Position numbers and translations under genes: made by a program. 64,000 nt of DNA from NCBI GenBank assembly GCA_022419385.1, contig JAJUBI010000005.1:310001-374000 (forward strand), written 5' to 3'. The DNA is from Paraconiothyrium sp. Pb-2020. Lineage: Eukaryota > Ascomycota > Dothideomycetes > Pleosporales > Didymosphaeriaceae. Shown here one piece after another: positions 33,591 to 44,374 of the stretch (position 1 is the stretch's first letter; each line of letters opens with the position of its first letter). The notes beneath the pieces were generated by a model. It searched no databases. It saw only the letters and a program-made list of their open reading frames with translations, and was not told the DNA's origin.

Positions 33591-34733
33591 CAATTGTTAG
33601 CTAGGACCCTTGAATATTATGGAGGGGGCGCGACGACCCGCTGCAATTGTAAGAGGGGGTAGCACGTACAGCCGCTATGATTGCGGTATTGACAGCCGAG
33701 AGGAGACAAAAGAGACAATTCGAGATCCAGAAGAGAAGGGGTGCGGGTTAAATGGGGTTGGGGATGGAGGGGGCCGCTGGAGCTCTCTCACAAGGCCACG
33801 GTTGTGGAAATTCGGGCGCCAAGCTCTAATGCTTAGTCACGGCAAGCTCCTGAGCGGACTCTCTCACACCTCACACGACCGAGGACACGCTGGCCTCTGA
33901 ACTTCGAACGAACGAGAATGTTCTCACAATCATACAATATGATGAGTACAACTAAGCGCCGTGGACCTTCCTCAACTATGCGCGCTGGACTCACTTCGGT
34001 GGAAGCTCCCTATGAGCTCAAGTTTACAACCATAATGAGCAGTATACCCTCCAAATAAGCAATGTGCGCACTTGACAAGCACAAGTGCACGGCGTCGACG
34101 GGCATCGTACCTTTCGAAGAGCAGGGACTGTATATGACATATGTTAGACCTTGGTGTTTACCTGGCATTGCAATTCACCTTGGACCTTGGTGCCTGAAAT
34201 CTTCGCATTCTCCATCTACCGAAAGGTCCGTTTCTGGCTTTTGAGACGTCATTATACACGTCGCGCGCGTGTCTGGGCATATACACACCTACTGTGTAGA
34301 CCTACCTGACCTCATGGTGTTCGGAGATCTGTCAAACGCTGATTGGCTGTCCCCGCGAATGCGAACTTAGCGTCGATCCGCAAGGCTTAGAGACTACCGA
34401 TGCGAAAGGAGCGCCATGCAACCTGTAGATAGCGGTAGACCTGAGTTTCGCATTTCAGAGGTCTTAAACAGTCGCAAGCGTCGCTATCATTGGGTATTTA
34501 AGCGAATGCGATGTAGCGAGTGCGATGTTAGAGATATGGTCCTCCTCCATGACGATGGCGCAAGGCCGTAAAGGTGATATTGAGGGCTGTGAACCTATAT
34601 ATCTAGCTATCATCTTCTCACTCTGAAGCATCTCGATAGCTAGACAATTCCAGTACCACTTCAACTCTACCTTACAACCGCACCCTCTTCTCTACGACCC
34701 CTTTCAAACACCGTCTGCAGACCCCAAGACGCG
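33591..34733. other. Divergent promoter region, SEC61 and RTA1-like gene
   Basis: About 1.1 kb between two divergent starts. No gene was recognised. The minus strand has no ATG between 33591 and about 33900, which supports the SEC61 start at 33590. Confidence 0.5.
34595..34604 (+). promoter_or_regulatory. TATA-like element of the RTA1-like gene
   Basis: The string ctatatatct about 130 bases upstream of the ATG at 34734, within a locally A/T-rich stretch followed by pyrimidine-rich leader sequence. Confidence 0.35.
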
Positions 34734-35751
34734 ATGGACCATCTACCTGCTCTTCTGGCACGCAAGAATCCTCCCAAGTCAGCGCAGTTCGACTGGGAGA
34801 TGTACCGCTACATCCCCTCTCTCGCCGGCGCTATAATCAGCATGATCATATTCTTCACGCTCACACTTCTGCTCATGTGGCAATGGTTGCGGACGAGAAA
34901 TCACATACTCATCTTCGTCATCATTGGGGCAACATGTAAGCCAGAGATCTTATCTACGAGACACAGACACCTGACATCGTTCCAGGCGAAGTAGGCGGTT
35001 ACGCAGCACGAATGGGTTCGCACTTCGACAACCAAGCATGGGCCCCTTTCATCACACAAGGCACCCTCCTCCTCGTCGGGCCCCTCTTCTTCGCAGCCAC
35101 CATCTACATGATGCTCGGACGCACGATAGTCCTGGCCGGAGGTGAAGACGTGTCGCTCATCAAGCCAAGATGGTACACACGCGTTTTCGTCGGAGCAGAT
35201 ATCTTCACATTGGTGCTTCAAGGATTCGGTACGTGCTCTAGGACACTGAACTCGTATTGATACTAATGATGTTTGAAGGCGCATCCATCATGGGCACCAT
35301 GAAGCTCAACCTTGCGCTTGCGGGCGAGAAAATCGTCATCGCAGGTCTCGCACTTCAAGTCGCAACCTTCGTCTTCTTCCTCATTGCAGCCATCGATTTC
35401 CAAATCCGCATGGAGCGCAAAGCCGTTGTCACCTCTTCCCTGGGCACACACACGAGCAACGACTGGAGGAAGATGCTGTGGATCCTATACAGCGTCAGCT
35501 CGCTGGTGCTCCTCCGTTGCACATTCAGACTCATTGAGTATGCGATGGGAAACGCGGCGTATTTGATTGCGCATGAGTGGACGCTGTATGTTTTTGATAC
35601 TGTGCCAATGTTTTTGACAGTGGTGACATTGCTGGTGTTGCAGCCGACGAAGTATGTGGCGAAGGAGTATAGGAAAGGATCTGAGAGTGACATGGGGGAT
35701 GAGGTGCAGCTTGAGCATGGGGAGACCAGACAGGGTGATGGTGAGCAATGA
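34734..35751 (+). CDS. RTA1-like seven-transmembrane protein
   Basis: Three exons (34734-34935, 34986-35228, 35279-35751) give 305 residues with seven predicted membrane helices, the layout of the RTA1/RSB1 fungal family (lipid-translocating exporter or 7-aminocholesterol resistance type). Family marks are seen in order: YIPSLAGAIIS in helix 1, GGYAARM after the first intron, FFAATIYMMLGR, VGADIFTLVLQGFG, GLALQVATFVFFL and the LLRCTFRLIEYAMG segment. The C-terminal 50 residues are polar and acidic, facing the cytosol. The family acts in the plasma membrane in sphingoid-base or azole stress; the ligand here is unknown. Both introns split conserved stretches and restore frame. Confidence 0.88.
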
Positions 35752-36115
35752 TCGCAAGCAATTCCCTTTTAGGAAAGGCATGGAATGGGGGCCGGTTTTC
35801 TTCATATTGTACTTGTTTGGGCTTCACGCCCCGAGTTGAGTATTTTGTATACCCTTCCTAGCGTAAGTCAAGTTTCTGTACTGCGGCGGTGGTTTTTGGA
35901 TAGAGATTCATAGATAGGCGCCAATGTCATCGCGTCATGAAGGCCTAAGCTAAGCTATTTCAGGGTCGCTAAGACCTAAGCCTTCTACCTCATTTAACGC
36001 TCCCGCTGTCGTCTGTTCTTTACGCCATGCCGAACCACTTCTATGGGTAGACGACGCAGAAAATCGGTTATTCAGATACCTGGGTGGTGCAGATCTTCAG
36101 TGTTGAGGCCCCACT
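35752..36115. other. Intergenic spacer
   Basis: About 360 bases between co-oriented genes. Nothing recognisable. Confidence 0.5.
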
Positions 36116-37786
36116 ATGCCGCGACGTAGTGCTGGCTTCGTAGCGAAGCGACCACACAAGAAGTCGAGAGGAGGGTGCTTGACCTGCAAGAAGAAGAAAG
36201 TGAAGGTAAATCCATAGGCCTCTGCTTTGACTTGACCCACTCATCACCTGATAGTGCGACGAAGGACAACCCTACTGCGCGTACTGCTCTCTGAGAAAGC
36301 TGGAATGCGTATACCCACTAGATTCTCCGAGAGAAACCTCATCATCGTCAGACGCTTCCCCAAACTTCGAACATGAGCTCTTCGACGAGCTATTCGACTT
36401 CAACGAGCCCATAGAAACACCACTGTGGCTAATGCCAGCTGTGAATACATCTTCTGGCCAGCTCAATGCCAGCGAATTAAAGTATTTGGACTACTACAAG
36501 ACTAACGTTTGGTCGGCAATGAGTCTTCAGAGGAACGATCAAGTTGCATTCATCAATCGCGACTGGGTTCCTCGATCCTGCATCGCCAGCGAGCACATGC
36601 TCTACTCTATCCTTAGCATCTCAGCCATGCACCTGCACGGGCAATCATCTCAGAAGAACCCCGAAGATCAGAATCTATCACTAGCATACCGCCAGCGCGC
36701 CTTCTCCTCGTACAACAAACAACTCGCCAATATCACATCGGAAAATTACGAATCCCTCCTCATCACCTCAATGTGGATGATGGTCATGGTCCCTCCTCCA
36801 GCCCTTCCCTGTACGGATGACGCCTGTCTATCATGGGCGTCTGCGATATTCACCATGATGCAAGGGCTGCGTATCCTCGCTTCACTGAGATGGGCTTCCG
36901 GCATAGAACACATGACTATTTACCCGCTCTTCCGCAGGGAGCTGAAGAAGCTACCACCGCCTCCGATGCTGACGCCCCTGCCACACTGGTTCTTTTACAG
37001 AGGCCGCCAACGTGCAGAATGGCAGCACCCAAACTCCCCAAACGATACTTTTGCCGACGAGCCTACACGCTCTACCTCACATTCGCCATCAAGTCCAGCC
37101 TCGGACTCGCCAAGAAGCGCAGGCGTTCACATCGATACCTCGAACCTCCCACACCGCCCGCAGCAGCTCATGACTGCTTCTAGCTCCCCACATGCGCCCC
37201 AGTCGTGGAAAGAAAAGTCAGACACGTGGGAAATCCCCGCCCCAGCCTTCCTCCCACCACCGCTCATGGCCCTCCTCCAGCGCCTCGTTGGTACGTACTG
37301 CTCCTCCCAACTCCGTCCTTCCATCCTCATCTCTTCCTAAAACTTCCATCCCCGACCAACAGCTAAGAAAACCATTTCCACTCATAACCCCTCTTCTTGA
37401 ACAGCACACTAACTTCATCTCCCACCTTAGACCCCACCCAATCCGGCCCCCTTGACCTCCACCGCCCAATCCTCATCCCCGTCCTCACGCCCTCCCCCAT
37501 CTTCCTCTCCCTCTACTATTACCGCCTCTCCCCAGACATCCACGTTCGCATCTTCGTCCTCCCCACCTTCCTAACCCCAGAATTCCTCTCCCTCGTCCGC
37601 TCGCACGAGCCGCGTGCCCTCGTTCTCGTGGGCTGGTATTTCGCGCTGCTGACCCTTCTCCCGCGAACGAACAAGTGGTTCGCGAACGAGATCATCGCGA
37701 GGGTGCTGCAAAGTGTGAATAACGTGGTTATGCGGACGGCGGATGCGGTGCTGGTGGATGCGATGGAGGGGCGTATAGGATTGTAA
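36116..37786 (+). CDS. Zn2Cys6 transcription factor, sterol-uptake-control-like
   Basis: Three exons (36116-36205, 36255-37290, 37431-37786) give 493 residues. The basic leader (AKRPHKKSRGG) and the zinc cluster C21, C24, C31, C38, C41, C48 match the compact class in which CLTCKKKKVKCDE is typical of UPC2/ECM22-like regulators. The first intron falls exactly before C31. The body is helical with LKYLDYYKTNVWSAMS and SEHMLYSILSISAMHLHG, common in that subfamily. A proline/serine-rich linker precedes the last exon, which holds FLSLVRSHEPRALVLVGWYF. At 37784 the frame meets TAA. Shifting by one base continues for about 48 codons to TGA at 37930-37932 with protein-like sequence, so the true end may be there, via a missing base or a 41-bp intron starting GTAAGC. 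Confidence 0.85.
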
Positions 37787-38015
37787 GCACGGAGGAGAAG
37801 GTGGGGAAGGAGGCGGCGGCAAGGACGGTGTTTGAGAGGTGGGAGGGTGTGAATTGGGAGGAAGGGCCTGGGCGCGAAGAAGAGTGGAGGAGGGAGAGTG
37901 AATGTAGGGTTGAAGAGGAGGGGACGTATTGAGGAAGGAGATTCGTATCGCTATACACATTATATGTTGTGTATGTATGGCCGGGTTTCTATCTGTCTTT
38001 CAGACCGTGGGAAGA

Positions 38016-39645
38016 TTACTGTACGAGCGGGGCACAGCTCTCTTCGCCCAGCGCGTTCGTTCCCTGAAACTCGACTGCCGTCTCCCCGCCTAGGGTGATG
38101 TCGAACGTCGCGCTGTTGCTCTGCTGATTTATCGCCATGCCCTTGACCTCGAACAGCGTGTACCCAGCGATCTTCTGCTCTGTCGGTACGAACTGCTCCA
38201 CCTGAATCTCCAAGCGCTCCAGTACCGCTCCCTGGGGGACATGCTTCGCGTAATGCAACGCTAGCTCCGAGGACGAGGTGTTCGAGATAGCATCATCCCG
38301 CACGGCAGCCGCGATCGTCAATGAGCCGTCATACCCCCCATTTCCGTTTGACGTATAGGTCTGGCAAGACTGCTTGGCCTGGAAGAGCACGGTGTCCTTT
38401 ACAGGGAACCCCTTGCCTCCGTTATCATACTCTACCGTCTCGTTGGTACTTTTAGTGGTGACGAACATGTTAAACGCACTGATACCCTCCTCAGCGTCAA
38501 TTTGAGTGTCCCACTCGAAGAACACAAAACTGATGCCTCCGAAGCCGGTAGCCGTTCCGTCTCTCCAACTCGGCCTTACTGCCTGCACCGGCTTGCTCAC
38601 CGTCTTTCCCGCACGGTTTACATAAGTGATAGATGCGCTGAGATCGTCGGCAGAGCGCCCGGTGTCTCCGCCGTAATGTACGCGGACGTAACCTGAGAAG
38701 TCGATGGTACCGTTCGAGTTTAGTGCGAGTGTGTTGACGTACGGCTTTACATCTATGGAGTTAAGGGCTCGGAGAGGGTGACAGTGGAGGGTACGGTGTC
38801 GATCATGCGTGCCATAAGGGTGGCGCAACGGGACTGAAAATGTGTTGGGTTGGAGAGAGCACGCATTGTGGCGCCGCCATCTGCCGCAAAGATCCTCTTG
38901 TCGCTGTTCATGGTATCGTTTGCGCCTGAGACGAGGGGATTGGAGGTCTTGTTCGCGAGATACTCGGTGACGACCTTGTTGTCGAAGGTAAACTGTGACT
39001 GGTCGTACTCGAAGGCCGTGACGTTCCCCTCTGTGTCGTCGCCGGTGATCTCCGGGAAGTCTTCGTGGTGTACACCACCAAGGGTGTGTCCGCATGCCAC
39101 AAGCTCAATCATCTCCGTTTGATTAAATCCTTGCATCGCAAACATCTTCGTATGTGTTTCGATATCCTGCTGTGGCTCGGGAACACCAAGTCTTCCAGCC
39201 TCGGTAGCATCAATGCGGCCCACACGCAGAGGGACGTCATGTCCGCCACACACGCTCATGCTCCCGACGACCGCAAGCGCAAGCAGATCCGCACCGGAAG
39301 ATCTTGTGGTATGAAAGCCGTGCAGGTGGCCAAATGTGTTGTTGAACGCACTGCCTTTGTTTTCGTCCCGATTAGTTTCGAATATAATAGATGCGTCAAG
39401 GCCTCCGGTTCCCGCTTCAACGTCAGCTGTTGACATGTCGTGGTATGCGGTGCGTATCCATTCTGCGGAGTTCTGACGTCCGCGTTCATTCTGTCCAAAG
39501 GCGCAGCTTAGGATGCCGTCGACGAAGCCGAAGCGGCTGAAGCCGGATTGGAGATAGAGGAGGTCTTCCATAGGTCATTTGGTCCAGGCCAGACATAGTC
39601 GGCCGTGGCTACTGATGTGAGGGCAGCGAGGGCGAGGTATCTCAT
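38016..39645 (-). CDS. Secreted fungal heme peroxidase (two apparent frameshifts)
   Basis: Three overlapping frames, read in order, give a protein of about 543 residues. Frame 1 holds the start and signal peptide (MRYLALAALTSVATADYVWP). Frame 2 begins at 39571 and holds the catalytic core: WIRTAYHDMST with distal Arg/His, GTGGLDASI, and VACGHTLGGVH with the proximal His. Frame 3, from about 38757, holds the C-terminal half (IDVKPYVNTLALNSNGTIDF and beta-rich sequence to the stop). Both joins need one extra base. The layout, a secreted peroxidase with a long beta-rich C-terminal region, is seen in ascomycete class II-like peroxidases. If intact it would oxidise substrates outside the cell with H2O2. 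No intron can bridge either join. Either the gene is decaying or the sequence has two errors. Confidence 0.82.
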
Positions 39646-40579
39646 CTTGAGCGAGTGGACGCAACTGAGAAGTTGCCTGTATTACTATAGAACGAAAATA
39701 AGAACGCGAGACGACGTTGAAGCGACTGTGAGTAGTGGTGAAGCCAGAATCATAGCGAGACGACATGTATTTATTTGCATGATCGTCAATGTGTCCCTCG
39801 GCAGGGCATGTACCTTGCGATACGACGTAAACGGCCAGAAAGATTAGGGCTATTAGCGTTTGGCAAGAATAGAACGCATAGTGGTAGAAGTACGCACTAG
39901 TGTGCGCAAGGTCTGTACAATGCCCACCTAGGTAGGTGTTAGCAGCAAGTGAATTATCGATGAATATCGACTTTCGGCCTTGGCTTGCCGGAAGGGCATG
40001 GGAGGACTAACGCTGGTAATGCTATTGGTGGGTAGTTGAGGCGTTTCAGTGATCTACTCCAGGATGATGGGCGTTGTTCGGTCGTACTTCTATGCCGCAG
40101 GGTATCGAAAGCGCCGCGATTATCGACCGAGGAGTTCGCTTGCAACTTCAACGTAGTATCTCTCCGTTGATGGGCTCTTAATGTATGTATCTATATCGGT
40201 CGTTGTCAACTACAGTGAAGCTTAGGTTGTTACCTTGATTCAAGCTTCCGCTGCCAAATTAAGCATGAAAATTGGAGACCCACTTAGTCATGTCGCAACG
40301 AACACTTGAAGATAAAAGGGACGGACCAGAGTTGAGCGTTCAGGCTCTGGGATGAAACAGGGGAAGACGATGCGCTGGCTTTTGTGCCGAGGGCCGAGCA
40401 TACTTTTGCTGAAGATGTTGCATTTGCTCCAATTCTAACGTTCCCGTCCTCTAAGCACAAACCATCAGGGACCGAAGCGCTCAAGTCGCCCTCGCTATGC
40501 ACCATAAAGAGGTTATCGTACCAGGTATATTTACAAAGGATAAGAGGAATTTTGATCGAATGATGGCAAGGAAGTTGTA
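39646..40579. other. Intergenic region upstream of the peroxidase
   Basis: About 930 bases holding the peroxidase promoter and the 3' flank of the carrier gene. No supported gene. Confidence 0.5.
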
Positions 40580-41716
40580 CTATAACTTCGCTTTCAACTC
40601 GGGTGAGAGCACCCTGTCTTCGACTCTGCGCATAAGCTTGTTCGTTTGCTCCGCAAGTGTGAGAGTTAGGATCTACTTGTGTCAGTTACAATGCGCAGGT
40701 CCAGTTCGAATCTGGGTGAACGTACGGTGTGCGGAAGAATGCGCGCCAGATGTGCGAAGTAGCCCTTGTAGACTGCGAGAAGGCCCTCCGTCTTGACGGT
40801 CCGGTACAGACAATCGAACGCGGAGCTGTAGAGGTTGCCCGTCTGGTTGTACATGCGCGACATGACGGTATCCGGAGGGTGCATAACGCAGCAGACCACG
40901 AAGCCGCTCGCGGTGCTACTAGCAATGTGCAGCGGCATGCCCTATTCCATTCCGAAATGCTTGACCAACCGCCTCTTTGCGAAGAAGTATGTAGGAAGCT
41001 GCACGGAGCTACCAAAGCCTGTTCTGATCATCGCGGGCCCTACTCCGCGGTATAAACCCTTGATACCCTCGCTGCGGTAGATCTGGCTCATCCCGTCGAC
41101 AGCGTTCTTGTAGTGATGTTGGGTTCCAACAGGTAGAAACGGCGAATAAGACTGCAATCGCGTTTTGACGAGGAAGAAGGGCGAGCCGGCGGCCGCGCCG
41201 AGGATGCCTGAAGAGGCGCCGGAGAAGAGGTTGATTCCGAACGATTGGACCTTGTCGTCCTTGTAGATGGCGTTGGTGAGAAACTTGCGCGTGGGCTCGT
41301 AAAAGCCTAACCGGCAGCCATTGAGGGTCATTTGGTAGACATACTGGGATCGCGTTAGCCATTGCGCATGCAGACCTCGTGTAAGCTCTCATACAGCGCA
41401 TGACAAGCCTCGCAACAAGCCTTTGGGCCCTTCATTCTTCAAAATGACGCCCACACCGTGGAAGACGCCTTTGTATAACCGCGGGGCATCCTTCTTCGCC
41501 TGTAGCTCTCCTTGTAGTTGTAATCTGAGATTGGTGAGCTGAAAGTTGCGAAGCTTGTAGCCGGTGTCGCATACCGAATCTTGACCGTCTCGAACCCGTG
41601 TGTAACCGTCACCGCGCCGCACGCTGCAATACCGCCAGCAATGAAGGAACTAGGAGTGGTGAGCTTCCAAATAATGGCATTGCATGCGCAGATGCATACC
41701 CTAATGTCGTGGACAT
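40580..41716 (-). CDS. Mitochondrial carrier, oxaloacetate/sulfate (OAC1) type, with an in-frame TAG
   Basis: Five exons (41716-41700, 41649-41575, 41524-41395, 41343-40726, 40672-40580) give 310 codons, the usual length of the SLC25/mitochondrial carrier family. Three repeats are visible, each with a signature-like motif: GFETVKIRLQLQG, SPFFLVKTRLQS and PPDTVMSRMYNQ. The sequences LNGCRLGFYEPTRKFL and VVCCVMHPPDTVMS resemble filamentous-fungal oxaloacetate carriers. The frame is interrupted once, by TAG at 40941-40939 between GME and GMPLH, where relatives normally have Glu or Gln (from memory of the family). Everything after the stop is still conserved, including the spliced last exon ending LSPELKAKL. 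It would sit in the inner mitochondrial membrane. Confidence 0.88.
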
Positions 41717-42171
41717 GATGTCCTGTTCCGAGCTCTCTGGGCTATTGCGTATGCGCTCCTTCCCTCGGAACAACGGGAAGCGCGACCGGCACTCTGTGAA
41801 GGACTACGGGATACCTGTCTTGCAAGGCTCAGGCGATTGCAACGTGCTGTGGTTTTGGCAGTCAGGAACTGCTGCTGACGCGAGACGAGTGAACGATGAC
41901 TGATTACGAGTGAAAGCTTGGTCCAAATAATTCTTGTGAGATGGAAAACCCCGGACCATGGACCGAGACCGATTCCGGAGCGCTGGCGGCGGGCTAAAGC
42001 TGCACGGCCGCCAAGAACAAGGGTCCTAGCTCTAGCAATTATTCGCGTGTCGCATTCCCCTTCACGCGCGAATACAGCACAAGTCGATTGATTCGAGGCT
42101 GTTGACGCCGGCAGGCCCCGACAAGAAGAAGAAATGCTACAGCCCTGCAGGTAGCCTGAAGCAACTACACC
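41717..42171. promoter_or_regulatory. Bidirectional promoter region, carrier and SWD2-like gene
   Basis: 455 bases separate two divergent start codons. No TATA box is evident. The sequence just before the SWD2 start is purine-rich (gacaagaagaagaaatg). A shared promoter is inferred from geometry alone. Confidence 0.4.
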
Positions 42172-43334
42172 ATGGCGACCGGCTTGGGCACGCCTGGGCC
42201 TCCTCCACCGCCGCCAGGACAGGCGACACAGAAAGTTAGCGACGTCATAACTGCCTTTCGGCCGGCCAAGGTGCGCTTCTATTATACTCCGATGCCTGTG
42301 AGTGAGGCTAATAGCTCCAGAAATTCAAACCCCCGAATGCGCGCACCTCGGTCACCTCCCTGGACTTCGACGACACGGGCGACCTCGCCGTTGTGGCACG
42401 CGACGATGACACGCTCCAGATCTACAACACCACCCTGGGAAAGCACGCAAAAGAGTTCAACAGCCAAAAATATGGCGTCCACCTTGCCCGCTTCTCGCAC
42501 CATGCGCAGAACATCATATATGCGAGTACAAAAGTCGACGACACGATACGATTCTTCTCTACGCATGACAACTCGTTCACGCGCTACTTCAAGGGCCACA
42601 CCGACACCGTGACCTCGATTGCTCTATGTCCCTCGTCTGACACTTTCATTTCGTGCGCCAAGGATAACACAGTCCGGCTGTGGGACCTGCAGTCGCCCAA
42701 TTTCTCGGGCATGCTGAATCTGCACGGCGCATATCTCGCCTGCTACGACCCGTCCGCAACTGTCATCGCCGTCGCCTCGCAGCTCGGTCACGCCGTCCTT
42801 CTCTACGATGTCCGCAATTATGATAAGATTCCCTTTGCGACCTTCGACCTTGCTGGGCTGGAGCAGCAATACCTCGGACCTAATGGTGGCGAATGGTCCA
42901 AATTAGAATTCACAAATGATGGCAAGCACCTAATTGTCAGCACCACGGGAAATGGTCACTTCGTACTCGACGCGTTCGACGGCGGTCTGAAGCACTTTGC
43001 CTACCGTAAGAGGGGGCACACGGGTCGTCTAGGCCCGAGCGCGGGTGTGCCGACGCGCGGCACGAATGGTGCAAATGGAGTGGCTGAAGCCCTTGGACAA
43101 GGCGACACGGCCGTGACGCCGGATGGGCAGTACCTGCTCGGTGGCAGTGCTGAAGATGGCCTCCTGGTCTGGGACATCTCGAGGGATCCGGCATCGGACA
43201 AGTACACCAATGCGGAGCAACTTACCGGCCCCGGCAAAGCGGCCATTGTCGGATACAACCCCAAGTTCAATATGCTGGCTACGGCGGACAAGGATCTGAT
43301 ACTGTGGCAGCCAGATCCTGATATTATGATGTAA
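42172..43334 (+). CDS. SWD2-like WD40 protein (COMPASS / CPF subunit)
   Basis: Two exons (42172-42270 and 42321-43334) give 370 residues. The proline-rich start leads into VSDVITAFRPAK, then NARTSVTSLDFDDTGDLAVV, DDTLQIYN, and a canonical WD unit GHTDTVTSIALCPSSDTFIS ending DNTVRLWD. Further repeats include HAVLLYDVRN, EWSKLEFTNDGKHLIVST, and DTAVTPDGQYLLGGSAEDG with LLVWD, ending DLILWQPD. This order and the RFFSTHDNSFTRYFKGHTD block match Swd2/Wdr82. Swd2 serves the Set1 histone H3K4 methyltransferase complex and, in yeast, the cleavage and polyadenylation factor. It is nuclear and usually essential. The intron acceptor ctccag is chosen because it restores the phase and an expected KFKPPNART segment. 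Confidence 0.92.
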
Positions 43335-44374
43335 GAGGATGCGTTACGTCAAGAGTATATTATGATTATTGGTTGCCATTGATTTGGTCGCATTTGTCGC
43401 TGTAGTAGGGCAAATTGCTAACGTCAAGATTTAGAGCAGATAGAGACCTGGCAAAGGCACACGGACTTGATATCCCGCATCGCAACAAGTCGGAGTAAAG
43501 TTGCAGAAGGAGAAATCGGTCAAAAGGTTTTCAGGGGCCGCGAGCAGCATTCAATGGAGGAAGTAACCCTCAAGGAGAAACTGCTAGCACACACACTGAA
43601 TGATATGAACGATAACCGCGGAAAGGGGATCATGACGCTATCAGAAGTGGGCGACTGAGAAGGTCTAATAGCGCAGAAGCGCTTCGCGATGTAATCACGT
43701 AAAAATATCACCTGACTCCCGAATCAATTCTGATGTCCATTGTCCAGTTCAGAGTCTAATCCACCACCGCTTTTCCGAATTGCGTATGTGTCGTGGCTCC
43801 TCAAGCATCTCCAAATCATCAATTAGATCGCCATCCCTATCCTCTGTACCTCAAACCCCCTCCCACCTCTGCCGTCCCTCTCCGCAGACTCCCGCTCGCA
43901 ACAGAGTTTTCCACATAATTCCATCCATGTGTAAAGCTGACTCCAAGCCTCGCGTTTCCTCGAGCCATACAATTCTTCAAAAATGTGCAGTCTACAGCCA
44001 GCGCAGCGGAAGAGCGGATCTTGTTTTGCCGCTATGGAGGCCTTGTGGATATATCATTTAATGAGCCTAGATTCGGTGATTCGATTAGGAAAGGGTACTG
44101 TTATACAGCTTGTCCCCGCAGGATACACCGGCTAACTACATTGATAACGCATGTGCGATACAAATAATTTTGGACCAGAACTTAGCGAACATGGGATGAA
44201 AGGTGGTAAACTATCCCAACTCTCTACTAGGGCGAGATGAAAGGGAGAAGTATCATTCATCTAATGATATATCAACAGCTATCTCAGACATATATCATCT
44301 CACGCTTTCCAACGGGCATCATCTCGCCTTCTTCTTTCGTGAATGTTAACCGGACCAACATCGTGACGAGCTCA
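43335..44374. other. Convergent intergenic region
   Basis: About 1 kb between the SWD2-like stop and the C2H2 stop. Short frames on either strand have no recognisable content. Confidence 0.5.

Noticed and set aside
40690..40720. tRNA-like string (ccagttcgaatctgg)
   Set aside because: It falls in the last intron of the carrier gene and lacks the other tRNA arms.
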